Both the position numbers and the translations under genes were made by a program. Positions 1-6,595 of a stretch of DNA of 64,000 nucleotides are shown here, piece by piece. Numbering within the stretch: position 1 is the stretch's first letter; every line of letters starts with the position of its first letter. The notes beneath the pieces were generated by a model, which had not been told where the DNA came from, made no database searches, and worked only from the letters and a program-made list of their open reading frames with translations. The DNA comes from an uncultured Pelagibacteraceae bacterium (GTDB lineage: Bacteria > Pseudomonadota > Alphaproteobacteria > Pelagibacterales > Pelagibacteraceae): positions 1-64,000 of the forward strand of contig CACLVZ010000004.1 in NCBI GenBank assembly GCA_902610515.1. Direction: 5' to 3'.

Positions 1-524
1 TTTAAGTATCTGTAGGCTTTGCCGATATTTCTAGATTCAAAAATTATTTTTTTATACTCGTTATGAATCTCATTATTAGATGAATTTAAAGTATCAAATA
101 ATAAGAAACCTTTTGGCTTAATAATCCTAAACATTTCTCTTAAGGCTTTTTGATAATTTGGAATATACCACAAACTATGAAAACAAATAACTGTGTGAAA
201 AGAATTTTTTCCATATTTAATATTCTCAGCATCTCCCACTTTAAAATATTTTTTACCAAAATTTTTCTTTGCTTTATCTATAAGATATTTTGAAATATCA
301 AAGCCAGAGTAATTAACACCTTTTGAAATTAATTTATTTGCTAAAGGATAACCATCTCCGCAACAAACTTCCAATAAATTGTTTTTTTTCTTAATCGTAG
401 AAACTTTATAAATCAAAGTCAGAAGAAATTTATCGTAGCTATTATAATTATAAATTGTTCTTCTCATTAAACTCCAGTTTTGAGCGTACTCGCTTTTCAT
501 ATATTCTTTTTGTTTTCTAGACAT
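1..524 (-). CDS. class I SAM-dependent methyltransferase, C-terminus cut by the window edge
   Basis: The reading frame opens at the ATG complement at 522-524 and runs off the left edge without a stop. It has a class I (Rossmann) methyltransferase signature: motif I reads LLEVCCGDGYPLA at about residues 45-57, followed by an acidic strand end (GFDIS), a GDAENI segment and a FRIIKPKGFLLFD post-motif strand, as in Methyltransf_11/25 families. The substrate cannot be told. A second class I methyltransferase is truncated at the other end of the window and is not the same protein. The gene lies just downstream of tRNA-Leu on the same strand. The family call is confident; the function is unknown. 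Confidence 0.8.
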   Translation of the reverse strand, partial: MSRKQKEYMKSEYAQNWSLMRRTIYNYNSYDKFLLTLIYKVSTIKKKNNLLEVCCGDGYPLANKLISKGVNYSGFDISKYLIDKAKKNFGKKYFKVGDAENIKYGKNSFHTVICFHSLWYIPNYQKALREMFRIIKPKGFLLFDTLNSSNNEIHNEYKKIIFESRNIGKAYRYL

Positions 525-585
525 AAACCTTTATTTAATAGTTAAATATTTTTTAATAAGACAATATAAATTAAATTGTTATTAG

Positions 586-671
586 TGGTGCCCTCGGCCA
601 GACTCGAACTGGCACTCCCAAAAGGGCAAGGATTTTAAGTCCTTTGTGTCTACCAATTTCACCACGAGGGC
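586..671 (-). tRNA. tRNA-Leu(TAA)
   Basis: Read on the minus strand, the gene begins GCCCTCG (671-665) and ends CGAGGGC-A-CCA (596-586), giving a perfect 7-bp acceptor stem with an encoded CCA. The anticodon loop CTTAAAA contains TAA. The long variable arm and the 86-nt length fit a leucine tRNA, and the T-loop region GTTCGAGTC is normal. The 5' half, from the anticodon loop to the first base, is duplicated exactly at 4014-4053, so this functional copy is a junction of two ancestries (see the island). Confidence 0.96.
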
Positions 672-672
672 A
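633..672. repeat. left 40-bp attachment-site repeat (attL-like, inside intact tRNA-Leu)
   Basis: These 40 bases are identical to 4014-4053, in the same orientation, offset 3,381 bp. On the tRNA strand they run from one base before the first nucleotide to the anticodon loop (TTAAAA), the usual crossover region of tRNA-targeting tyrosine recombinases. Here the repeat is part of the functional tRNA. Confidence 0.9.
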
Positions 673-697
673 CGTCGTTATTTTTGTTGGTATTGTT

Positions 698-703
698 ATT
701 ATA
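698..703 (-). promoter_or_regulatory. possible -10 element for tRNA-Leu on the island side
   Basis: On the minus strand TATAAT occurs 27 bp before the first tRNA base, so a start near 691 would give a leader of about 20 nt. No good -35 is seen at ideal spacing (TTCAAA at 724-719 leaves 15 bp). It is notable because this DNA belongs to the inserted island, not to the ancestral upstream region, which is now beyond 4053. Confidence 0.35.
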
Positions 704-742
704 TTAATACACAAGAGATTTGAAGAAGTAAAAAAAAAATTA

Positions 743-777
743 TTTTCCGTCTCTATCTCCTAGTTTGCACCTAGTCT
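743..777. repeat. left inner repeat of island (arm-site-like)
   Basis: These 35 bp match 3856-3890 at 32 of 35 positions in the same orientation; the last 22 bp (756-777) are identical. The core is CTAGTTTGCAC (760-770), followed immediately by a degenerate copy CTAGTCTTCCC (771-781), so two 11-bp units stand in tandem. The repeat sits 70 bp inside the left att repeat. In a circular form the left and right inner repeats would flank the 40-bp core, as arm-type integrase sites do. That role is inferred. Confidence 0.75.
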
Positions 778-801
778 TCCCATATTTTATAGGACAATAA
801 G

Positions 802-1992
802 TTAGTTTTGTTTCCAAACAAGATTTACTAATTCTTGAGGTTTCCAACTAATAGCAAAACCGTTCGTCTGAATTATTTTGTCATTTTTCCAATCAATTAA
901 AGATAGTCTTAAACCGTGTCCTCTCATTTGAACTAAATTTTCTACATTATACCCATTTAACCAAAAGAACATTGCATATTTAGGAGCAAATTTTTTCTTA
1001 GTGGGAACGGCATTCTTAAAAGCCTCTTGTAACTTTTTTGCCTCACAAGAGTTTTTATCCTTCATTAATTCAATAACGTATATTCCAAACCTTAGCCAAT
1101 CTTCTCTAGTAAGCATGATAGATGACGATGATATTGGAACTCCCTTTTTGTCTAATAATATTTTACCCTTTGACTCAAAACCTGCAGTTTCTGAAATATT
1201 TTTTTGAAACCATTTAGCAAACTTCTTTTTTCCTCCTAATACATTGATCATATCTAATGTTATTAAATCAGTATTAGGATTTGAGTATTTAAATTCTTTT
1301 GGTCCTTCTGTTTCTAATTTTTTAGGGTGCTTATTAAGAATAGTTGTTAAGTCAGATTTCTTTCTGTGCGTTTCCTTTAAAATATTATAATTTATTACAA
1401 ATTGATCTCTAGCCAACATATTTAAGGAGTCTTTTAATTTTACATGGCCATAAAATGAGTCTTTAATTTCTGGAGAGTAATCACCATGAGTTTTATCTAA
1501 ATCTAAAATATTTTGACAAGCCATTTTTAAAGCAGCAACACCAACTATTGATTTGCTCCTAGACTCACCATTTATAGGTTTGTTATTAAAAATATAATCT
1601 CTTTTCCAATCGTGAATTAATTCTCCTTTATCAAATACCATCAAACTAGAGATATCTCTGTAATATACATAATCATAAATTTCTTTTGGAAGAGGTTTTA
1701 TATTTTTTTTAATTGGTCTGATTGTTTTTTTTGCTGGTTGTATTACAATTCTTTTTAACCCTCCATTATTTTTGTGATCTCTATTTTTCAAACTTGCTTT
1801 ACGGTAATAGCCATGAGCCCAATAATCGTGTCTTTCTGTGCAAAACTTGCAATCATTAGGAGGGTATTCTGCTTTTGGAAAATCCTTCTTCCATCTTTCT
1901 AACGAAGGAGACCATTTATTTTTTGGTGGTGTTGCAATTAAGGTGGTGCTCCACAACAAACCCAGAACTACGATCCCTAAAAATTTTTTCAT
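802..1992 (-). CDS. exported beta-lactamase-fold serine hydrolase
   Basis: The 396-aa protein has a signal peptide (MKKFLGIVVLGLLWS followed by a cleavable region to about residue 20). The central and C-terminal parts resemble the class C beta-lactamase/penicillin-binding-like family (PF00144): SxxK as SRSK at residues 144-147, YxN as YSN at 236-238 and an HG pair at 359-360 where KTG/HTG stands in the family. Such proteins are usually esterases, amidases or peptidases rather than antibiotic-destroying enzymes, and the substrate is not predictable here. A cysteine pair (C48, C51) lies in the N-terminal region. Its ATG overlaps the stop of the upstream hydrolase by one base (TAATG), so the two are probably co-translated. 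It is the last gene of the island operon. Confidence 0.78.
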   Translation of the reverse strand: MKKFLGIVVLGLLWSTTLIATPPKNKWSPSLERWKKDFPKAEYPPNDCKFCTERHDYWAHGYYRKASLKNRDHKNNGGLKRIVIQPAKKTIRPIKKNIKPLPKEIYDYVYYRDISSLMVFDKGELIHDWKRDYIFNNKPINGESRSKSIVGVAALKMACQNILDLDKTHGDYSPEIKDSFYGHVKLKDSLNMLARDQFVINYNILKETHRKKSDLTTILNKHPKKLETEGPKEFKYSNPNTDLITLDMINVLGGKKKFAKWFQKNISETAGFESKGKILLDKKGVPISSSSIMLTREDWLRFGIYVIELMKDKNSCEAKKLQEAFKNAVPTKKKFAPKYAMFFWLNGYNVENLVQMRGHGLRLSLIDWKNDKIIQTNGFAISWKPQELVNLVWKQN

Positions 1993-2831
1993 TAGTTTAT
2001 ATATTCTTTAATGATAGATCCAATTGTTGCCATAGACCTTAATCCGTGACCTCCATCAATAATATGTAACTTAACTTGTAGTTTTTTCTTTTTAAGTAAA
2101 TCATAATAATATTTTGAAACTCCTGGAGCTGTATTTTTATCATCTTTTCCAACAATTAATATGTTGAGAGATTTTAAATCTATATCTTTATAATTGAAAC
2201 TTGGTGAGTTTTTTTTTAATTCTTTCAATTGAGATTTGGTTTCCCATTTTTTACCGTTGCTTAGTTTTTTTCTAGTTTCCCAGTCACACGGGCAAGAGAT
2301 CAAAATATTTATATCAACTAATCCTGGTACTTTTCCATGAATAGTACCTCCCTGATAAGCTCCTCCAGAATGACCAATTAAAATTAGTTTTTTTGGTTTA
2401 TAATATTTTTTAAGATTTTGTAATGCAGGTGCTAGTATTTGAAAATTTTTCCAATCATAATTTACCACTGTACTCTTTATAGCGTTACGAGGTCCTGATG
2501 AATATCTATCCTCTTCACTACTGCCTCTTTCTCTAATAAAGTAACCAGGTCTTGCAAAAAGAAAAATATTGTTATTATCGTTTATTAATTCTTTTGCAAA
2601 TCTAATTTGACTTTTTTTGGGTATTCCTGGTCTTGGAGAATTAGGACTACCATCACCATGAAGAAATACTATTAAGTTTTTTTTACCCTTTTCAATCTTT
2701 CCTAAATTTAAAATTGCTATACATTTGTTTTTACCTGCTGATATATATTTTATGAAATCCTCTTTTTCACAAGCATTAGAGTTTCCACTCAACAGCAAAC
2801 CTAGAACCACGATCGCTAAAAGTTTTTTCAT
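1992..2831 (-). CDS. exported alpha/beta hydrolase
   Basis: The 279-aa protein has a signal peptide almost identical in its first 15 residues to that of the next gene (MKKLLAIVVLGLLLS) and probably cut near A20. An alpha/beta-hydrolase fold is indicated by the oxyanion segment FLHGDGSP (about residues 56-63), the nucleophile elbow GHSGG (Ser155), an acidic segment GKDD after a hydrophobic strand, and the catalytic histidine in DGGHGL (about 262). Substrate unknown; context with a lyase-like protein suggests a polysaccharide or ester target, which is inference. It lies 1 bp downstream of the polysaccharide-lyase-like gene and overlaps the beta-lactamase-fold gene, forming a three-gene operon in the tRNA-Leu island. 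Confidence 0.8.
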   Translation of the reverse strand: MKKLLAIVVLGLLLSGNSNACEKEDFIKYISAGKNKCIAILNLGKIEKGKKNLIVFLHGDGSPNSPRPGIPKKSQIRFAKELINDNNNIFLFARPGYFIRERGSSEEDRYSSGPRNAIKSTVVNYDWKNFQILAPALQNLKKYYKPKKLILIGHSGGAYQGGTIHGKVPGLVDINILISCPCDWETRKKLSNGKKWETKSQLKELKKNSPSFNYKDIDLKSLNILIVGKDDKNTAPGVSKYYYDLLKKKKLQVKLHIIDGGHGLRSMATIGSIIKEYIN

Positions 2832-2832
2832 T

Positions 2833-3795
2833 TTAAAGTTTATTACAATTGTACCCTAAATTTATTAGGTTTAATTTATTACATTGATCTGCAAATCTTA
2901 TTTCATCTATGTACAAAATTTGAACTGTTGTCGCTTCCTCATACTTCCATTTAGTTTTCACTTTTTTTCCTTTAGCCTTTATTTGATTTGCTCTGTCTTG
3001 ATAAATACCAAAATTTGTTGACGAGAGTGATGAGTTTCCTGGCATTTTATTTTGCATATCTACAATTTTTTTGCCGTTAACCCATATGAATAAACTTTTC
3101 TTATTTGGTGTATGTACTATTACATCTATCCACTTTCCTAAGTGATTAGAAAAATGTTTTAAATCAAAAAAAGGTGGATCGTGATATTTTTCGCTTATTT
3201 TTCTACAAATATTTTTTCCCAGAAGTTTTTTGCTAATTTTCACGCACTCATTGTCGTGAAGAAAACTTCTTAACTGTACATTTACAATTCCTTCAGGTGA
3301 AATACCCATTCTATAATGTGCACCTTTGCCTTTTCTATGTATTTGATTGAATATAAGTGGCGTATTTGAATGAATATAATTTTTAGGGATTAATACGGAA
3401 AATGAAAGCCATTTACTTCCCCAATCCCGATACTTTGTTCCTATAAAAACTCGTCGTGCTCCCTCATAGCAATTGTTCCAGTTATTTTTGCTATCATTTG
3501 ATTTCTTGTATATCCCACAATCACCTGGATGACTTTCAAATTTAATAGAGATATTATCATCTCTTGAAATTTCATCTGTGATTATCAAACAGTGATCAGG
3601 TCCTTTACCATTTTGCCAGCATGAATCCCAATGGTTCATTCTTAATTTTTTACCTTCAAGAACATTATCAGGTAAATTAATTAAACGACTATTACCACTA
3701 CTTTTGCTTCCAGCTAATTCTTTCCACACTATTGGATCAGCATATGAATTATTTAAAAAGAGAAAAAATAATAAAAATATAGACAAACTTTTCAT
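2833..3795 (-). CDS. exported polysaccharide-lyase-like protein (heparin-lyase fold)
   Basis: The 320-aa protein begins with a clear signal peptide (MKSLSIFLLFFLFLNNSYA). The mature part shows the spaced pattern of the PF14099 polysaccharide lyase jelly roll: an early HPGDCG segment, FNQIHRKGKGAHYRMGIS (about residues 168-185), GKWIDVIVHTP then FIWVNGKKIVDM (about 230-255), a NFGIYQD segment and a terminal ILYIDEIRFAD strand. Enzymes of this fold cleave acidic glycans such as heparin or glucuronans; which one, and whether this protein is catalytic, cannot be judged. It is the promoter-proximal gene of the island operon. Six or more cysteines suggest disulfides in the periplasm or outside. Confidence 0.72.
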   Translation of the reverse strand: MKSLSIFLLFFLFLNNSYADPIVWKELAGSKSSGNSRLINLPDNVLEGKKLRMNHWDSCWQNGKGPDHCLIITDEISRDDNISIKFESHPGDCGIYKKSNDSKNNWNNCYEGARRVFIGTKYRDWGSKWLSFSVLIPKNYIHSNTPLIFNQIHRKGKGAHYRMGISPEGIVNVQLRSFLHDNECVKISKKLLGKNICRKISEKYHDPPFFDLKHFSNHLGKWIDVIVHTPNKKSLFIWVNGKKIVDMQNKMPGNSSLSSTNFGIYQDRANQIKAKGKKVKTKWKYEEATTVQILYIDEIRFADQCNKLNLINLGYNCNKL

Positions 3796-3855
3796 CGTTA
3801 AAATTTAAATTATCAGTATTAAATATTTATGAAAAGTAAAAATTATCTTACCAAA

Positions 3856-3890
3856 TTTTCCCTTTCTGTCTCCTAGTTTGCACCTAGTCT
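3856..3890. repeat. right inner repeat of island (arm-site-like)
   Basis: This is the partner of 743-777 (32/35 identical, last 22 bp identical). Here the 11-bp motif is in perfect tandem register: CTAGTTTGCAC at 3873-3883 and CTAGTCTGCAC at 3884-3894, differing at one base. It lies 123 bp inside the right att repeat. Adjacent paired 10-11-bp motifs are typical of arm-type integrase sites; the binding protein is unknown. Confidence 0.75.
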
Positions 3891-3964
3891 GCACAAATTA
3901 ATTTGTCTTGATTTCTAATGTTAATTGAAAGGTTAAATAAGAAAGTTAAGATTGATAATGTTTT

Positions 3965-3990
3965 GAGACTACCTGAGACTGTCCGAGACA
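3965..3990. repeat. three helically phased GAGACW repeats
   Basis: GAGACT at 3965-3970, GAGACT at 3975-3980 and GAGACA at 3985-3990 recur with an exact 10-bp period, about one helical turn, 23 bp from the orphan tRNA half. Such phasing would place three protein contacts on one face of the helix. A directionality-factor or integrase binding role is inference. Confidence 0.6.
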
Positions 3991-4013
3991 ATGAAGTTAG
4001 TGAATCCCTGGTG

Positions 4014-4053
4014 TTTTAAGTCCTTTGTGTCTACCAATTTCACCACGAGGGCA
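4014..4053 (-). pseudogene. orphan 5' half of tRNA-Leu (attR-like repeat)
   Basis: This is an exact copy of 633-672: the tRNA-Leu 5' half through the anticodon loop, after which the sequence diverges (CACCAGGG on the tRNA strand instead of TCCTTGCC), so no 3' half follows and the fragment cannot fold into a tRNA. By position it is the original chromosomal 5' half left behind after island insertion. Confidence 0.9.
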
Positions 4054-4174
4054 GTTTTTTTGTTATATTAAATTATTATATAACTTATTATATAACTAGA
4101 GAATTTTGTTAAGTCTATCTGCAAATAATCAGTTCTATCTTCTTAAAATTGTCAATATAAAGTAATGTTTATAA

Positions 4175-5128
4175 ATGAATAAAATTTTAATTTATAATTC
4201 TGGTGGTGGTTTAGGAGATTCTATACAATTATTTCCTTTATTAATTAGTCTAAAAGGACATTTTAGAAAAGCTAAGTTTTTTTATTTGGGAGCCCATTCA
4301 AATCATTTTAATGGAAAATTAAAGGAATATAGCATTGAACTAGAAACATTAGATTTGGGGTTGAAATATTTTGGTTTCAGATGGTGGCATTGGATATTCG
4401 CTCCAAAAAAAGCAGCTACAAAGACTATTGGAAAATTTGATCTAATTATAGATTTACAAACAAAATTCAGAAATTCATTAATATTGAAGAGAATCCCACA
4501 TAATTTATTTTATTCTAGAACTTTTAACGGATTTTTTTCTTCAAAAAAAATAAAATCTTATTCATCAAATCATTTAGAAAATTTAAGTTTATTTTTTGAG
4601 GAAGACGTTATAGAATTAGAATTTAAAGTTAACAAGTTGCAAAAACATCTTCTATTAGAGGCAAAAAAATTACTACCTGACTCTAATTATGTTGGTTTTT
4701 CTATAACTCAAGGAAATGAATATAGAAAAAAAAGTTGGTCAATTTATAAATTCACAGCTCTAGCAAATAAGATTACCTCAAAAAATAAAATACCTGTTTT
4801 TTTTATTGAAAAGAATAAAGTTGATATAATTGAGAAAATTAAAAGCCAAGTCCCAACTGCGATTTTTCCTGAACTAAATTCAGAATTAGCCTGTCCTGCG
4901 CTTGTAACTGCTTTGTCTTCGAGACTGGACATAGCAGTTTCTATAGACAATGGAATAATGCATATGATGGCTTTAGCTAAAATTCCTATGATAGTTTTAT
5001 TTGGGCCAACAAATTCAGAAAAATTTGCTCCAAAAAATAAATATACAACAATATTAGATAGTAAAAAAATTCATAAAACTAGAGATATTGACTCAATTGG
5101 AGTCGATGAAGTTTTAAGCTTGATTTAA
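4175..5128 (+). CDS. glycosyltransferase family 9 (heptosyltransferase-like)
   Basis: The 317-aa protein fits the GT9 family of ADP-heptose:LPS heptosyltransferases: N-terminal GGGLGDSIQLFPLL (residues 10-23), a central donor-binding strand GFSITQG followed by a KKSW segment, and the C-terminal DNGIMHMMALAKIPMIVLFGPT block (about 262-283), where the family usually has DTGPMHLAAALG. It likely acts on a lipopolysaccharide core at the inner face of the cytoplasmic membrane; the exact sugar is not known. Its stop shares TTAA with the stop of the convergent CinA-like gene. It is the first chromosomal gene after the tRNA-Leu island, and a second GT9 gene lies at 49923-50855. Confidence 0.85.
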   Translation: MNKILIYNSGGGLGDSIQLFPLLISLKGHFRKAKFFYLGAHSNHFNGKLKEYSIELETLDLGLKYFGFRWWHWIFAPKKAATKTIGKFDLIIDLQTKFRNSLILKRIPHNLFYSRTFNGFFSSKKIKSYSSNHLENLSLFFEEDVIELEFKVNKLQKHLLLEAKKLLPDSNYVGFSITQGNEYRKKSWSIYKFTALANKITSKNKIPVFFIEKNKVDIIEKIKSQVPTAIFPELNSELACPALVTALSSRLDIAVSIDNGIMHMMALAKIPMIVLFGPTNSEKFAPKNKYTTILDSKKIHKTRDIDSIGVDEVLSLI

Positions 5129-5880
5129 ATTTTTAAAATTTTTACTTTTTTAATTTTTATAAATTTCATTAAATCTTTTTGAACATTATTTAAATACATT
5201 TTTGAAGTTGATCTTGAAACAACAGACACACCTATTTTTCCTAGTCTAAAAAAAGGATAGCTTCCTATATCAACAAGCTTTTTGTATTTATTTTGAATTT
5301 CTCCAAGTTGTTTAGAAATATTACTTTCTACAGTAAAAAGATTTATTGTTTTACTATGTACTTTCACCCCTTTTACTAAATATTTTTTACAATTCTCTAT
5401 CATTGAATTTAAAATTGAAGGAACTCCAGGAAGAGAAATAACATTATTTGTGATAAAACCAGGTGCTGCACTAGATGGGTTGTGAATTAGTTTAGCGGTA
5501 ATTGGCATTTTAGCCATTTTTTTTCGTCCATCATTAAATTTTTTTTTTCCGTAATAATTTTCTAAAATTTTATAAGCTTCAGGGTGGTATCCGTATTTTA
5601 CTCTGAAGGCTTTAGAAATTGAGATAGCCGTTATATCGTCATGTGTTGGCCCGATCCCTCCTGTAGTAAAAACATAATTATAATTTTTTGATAACAGTCT
5701 AATGTTTTTGACTATAGTTTTTTCAACGTCAGGTATTATTCTAACTTCTGATACAGTAATTCCGCAACTGGCATTTAACCAATTAGTAATAAAAACAATA
5801 TTTTTATCTTGTGTTCTTCCAGATAAAATTTCATTTCCAATAATTAAAATTGCAGCATTTACTTTCTTTTTTTTCTTCAT
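5125..5880 (-). CDS. CinA-like molybdopterin-binding-domain protein
   Basis: The 251-aa protein has the MoCF/MoaB-Mog fold of the CinA N-terminal domain: AAILIIGNEILSGRTQDKN (about residues 9-27), TTGGIGPTHDDIT (about 72-84) and a LPGVP motif (about 150). It lacks the C-terminal nicotinamide-mononucleotide deamidase domain of full CinA, as many alphaproteobacterial homologues do. The role may be pyrophosphatase-like action on nucleotides or a molybdopterin-related function; the sequence does not decide. It converges on the GT9 gene (4-bp overlap). Its start lies only 16 bp from the divergent sfsA start. Confidence 0.85.
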   Translation of the reverse strand: MKKKKKVNAAILIIGNEILSGRTQDKNIVFITNWLNASCGITVSEVRIIPDVEKTIVKNIRLLSKNYNYVFTTGGIGPTHDDITAISISKAFRVKYGYHPEAYKILENYYGKKKFNDGRKKMAKMPITAKLIHNPSSAAPGFITNNVISLPGVPSILNSMIENCKKYLVKGVKVHSKTINLFTVESNISKQLGEIQNKYKKLVDIGSYPFFRLGKIGVSVVSRSTSKMYLNNVQKDLMKFIKIKKVKILKI

Positions 5881-5896
5881 AGATTATTAATTATAC

Positions 5897-6595
5897 ATGA
5901 ACTTTAAAAAAAAATTAATATCAGGAGAATTGATTAAAAGATACAAGCGATTTTTTGTAGACGTGAAAATAGATAATAAAACTGTTACTGCACATTGTCC
6001 AAATACAGGATCAATGATGGGTTTATTAGAAAAAGGCAATAAAGTTTGGCTTAGTAAATCAGATAACCCAAAAAGAAAGCTTAAATACACTTTACAAGTA
6101 ATTGAGAGTAATGGTTCAAAAGTCGGTGTAAATACCCATCTTACTAACAAAATTGCTTTAGATGCTATTTATAAATCAAAAATTCAAAATTTTAAAAATT
6201 ATGATTTTATTAAACAAGAAATAAAATTTGGGAATAACACTAGATTTGATTTGTTTTTGACTAAAAAAAATAAAAAAATATTTATAGAAGTTAAAAATGT
6301 TACTCTTTCTAGGCAAAAAGGAATTGCCGAGTTTCCTGACGCGATTACTTCAAGAGGGCAAAAGCACATTCATGAGTTGCTTAATGCTAACAAAAAAGGA
6401 TATAAAATTTATTTGTTATTTGTGATACAGCGAGATGATTGTAACAAGTTAAAAATAGCCAAAGATATTGATCCAAAATATTGTGAGTTGTTAACAAAAG
6501 CTGTAAAAAAAAATCTAAATATACTTTGCTATGATTGTAAATTTTCAACAAAAGGAATAAAACTAAATCGTAAAATCAAATTCAAAATTAAATGA
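5897..6595 (+). CDS. sfsA: SfsA family DNA-binding/nuclease-like protein
   Basis: The 232-aa protein matches SfsA throughout: RYKRFFVDVKIDNKTVTAHCPNTGSMMGLL near the N-terminus (OB-like DNA-binding part), NPKRKLKYTLQVIE, VGVNTHLTN, then FIEVKNVTL (about 135-143) and AEFPDAITSRGQKHI, the conserved PD-(D/E)XK-like core of the family. SfsA was named for sugar-fermentation stimulation in E. coli; its molecular role is still uncertain. The 3' end overlaps map by 4 bp (ATGA), so the two are probably co-transcribed, and the run continues into the purine genes. Confidence 0.93.
   Translation: MNFKKKLISGELIKRYKRFFVDVKIDNKTVTAHCPNTGSMMGLLEKGNKVWLSKSDNPKRKLKYTLQVIESNGSKVGVNTHLTNKIALDAIYKSKIQNFKNYDFIKQEIKFGNNTRFDLFLTKKNKKIFIEVKNVTLSRQKGIAEFPDAITSRGQKHIHELLNANKKGYKIYLLFVIQRDDCNKLKIAKDIDPKYCELLTKAVKKNLNILCYDCKFSTKGIKLNRKIKFKIK

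Larger units (their letters stand above)
633..4053. mobile_element. integrase-less 3.4-kb island inserted in tRNA-Leu
   Basis: A 40-bp exact direct repeat (633-672 and 4014-4053), consisting of the 5' half of tRNA-Leu plus one base, bounds 3,381 bp of unit length. Inside are three same-strand genes for exported enzymes (802-3795), one pair of 35-bp near-identical repeats just inside each boundary, and three 10-bp-phased short repeats by the right boundary. Seen: the repeats and the absence of any recombinase reading frame. Known: tyrosine recombinases commonly integrate at tRNA genes and leave such duplications. Inferred: the unit was inserted by an integrase supplied in trans or since lost. 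The element edges are taken as the outer limits of the two repeats. Confidence 0.82.
3796..4174. other. 379-bp gene-free stretch holding the right end of the island
   Basis: No protein gene is supported. In order it holds the upstream region of the island operon (read leftward), the right inner 35-bp repeat (3856-3890), three 10-bp-phased GAGAC repeats (3965-3990), the orphan 5' half of tRNA-Leu (4014-4053), and about 120 bp of very AT-rich DNA that must contain both the stranded ancestral tRNA-Leu promoter (leftward) and the promoter for the GT9 gene (rightward). Confidence 0.8.

Noticed and set aside
802-1992. Antibiotic-resistance beta-lactamase
   Set aside because: The SxxK and YxN motifs show only the fold. 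The KTG position and context fit the broad PF00144 hydrolase family, mostly esterases and peptidases, so a resistance call is not justified.
3856-4013. Integrase gene remnant in the right island end
   Set aside because: I read the region for recombinase C-terminal motifs (HxLRH, Tyr box) in both directions and saw none; the segment is explained by short repeats only.
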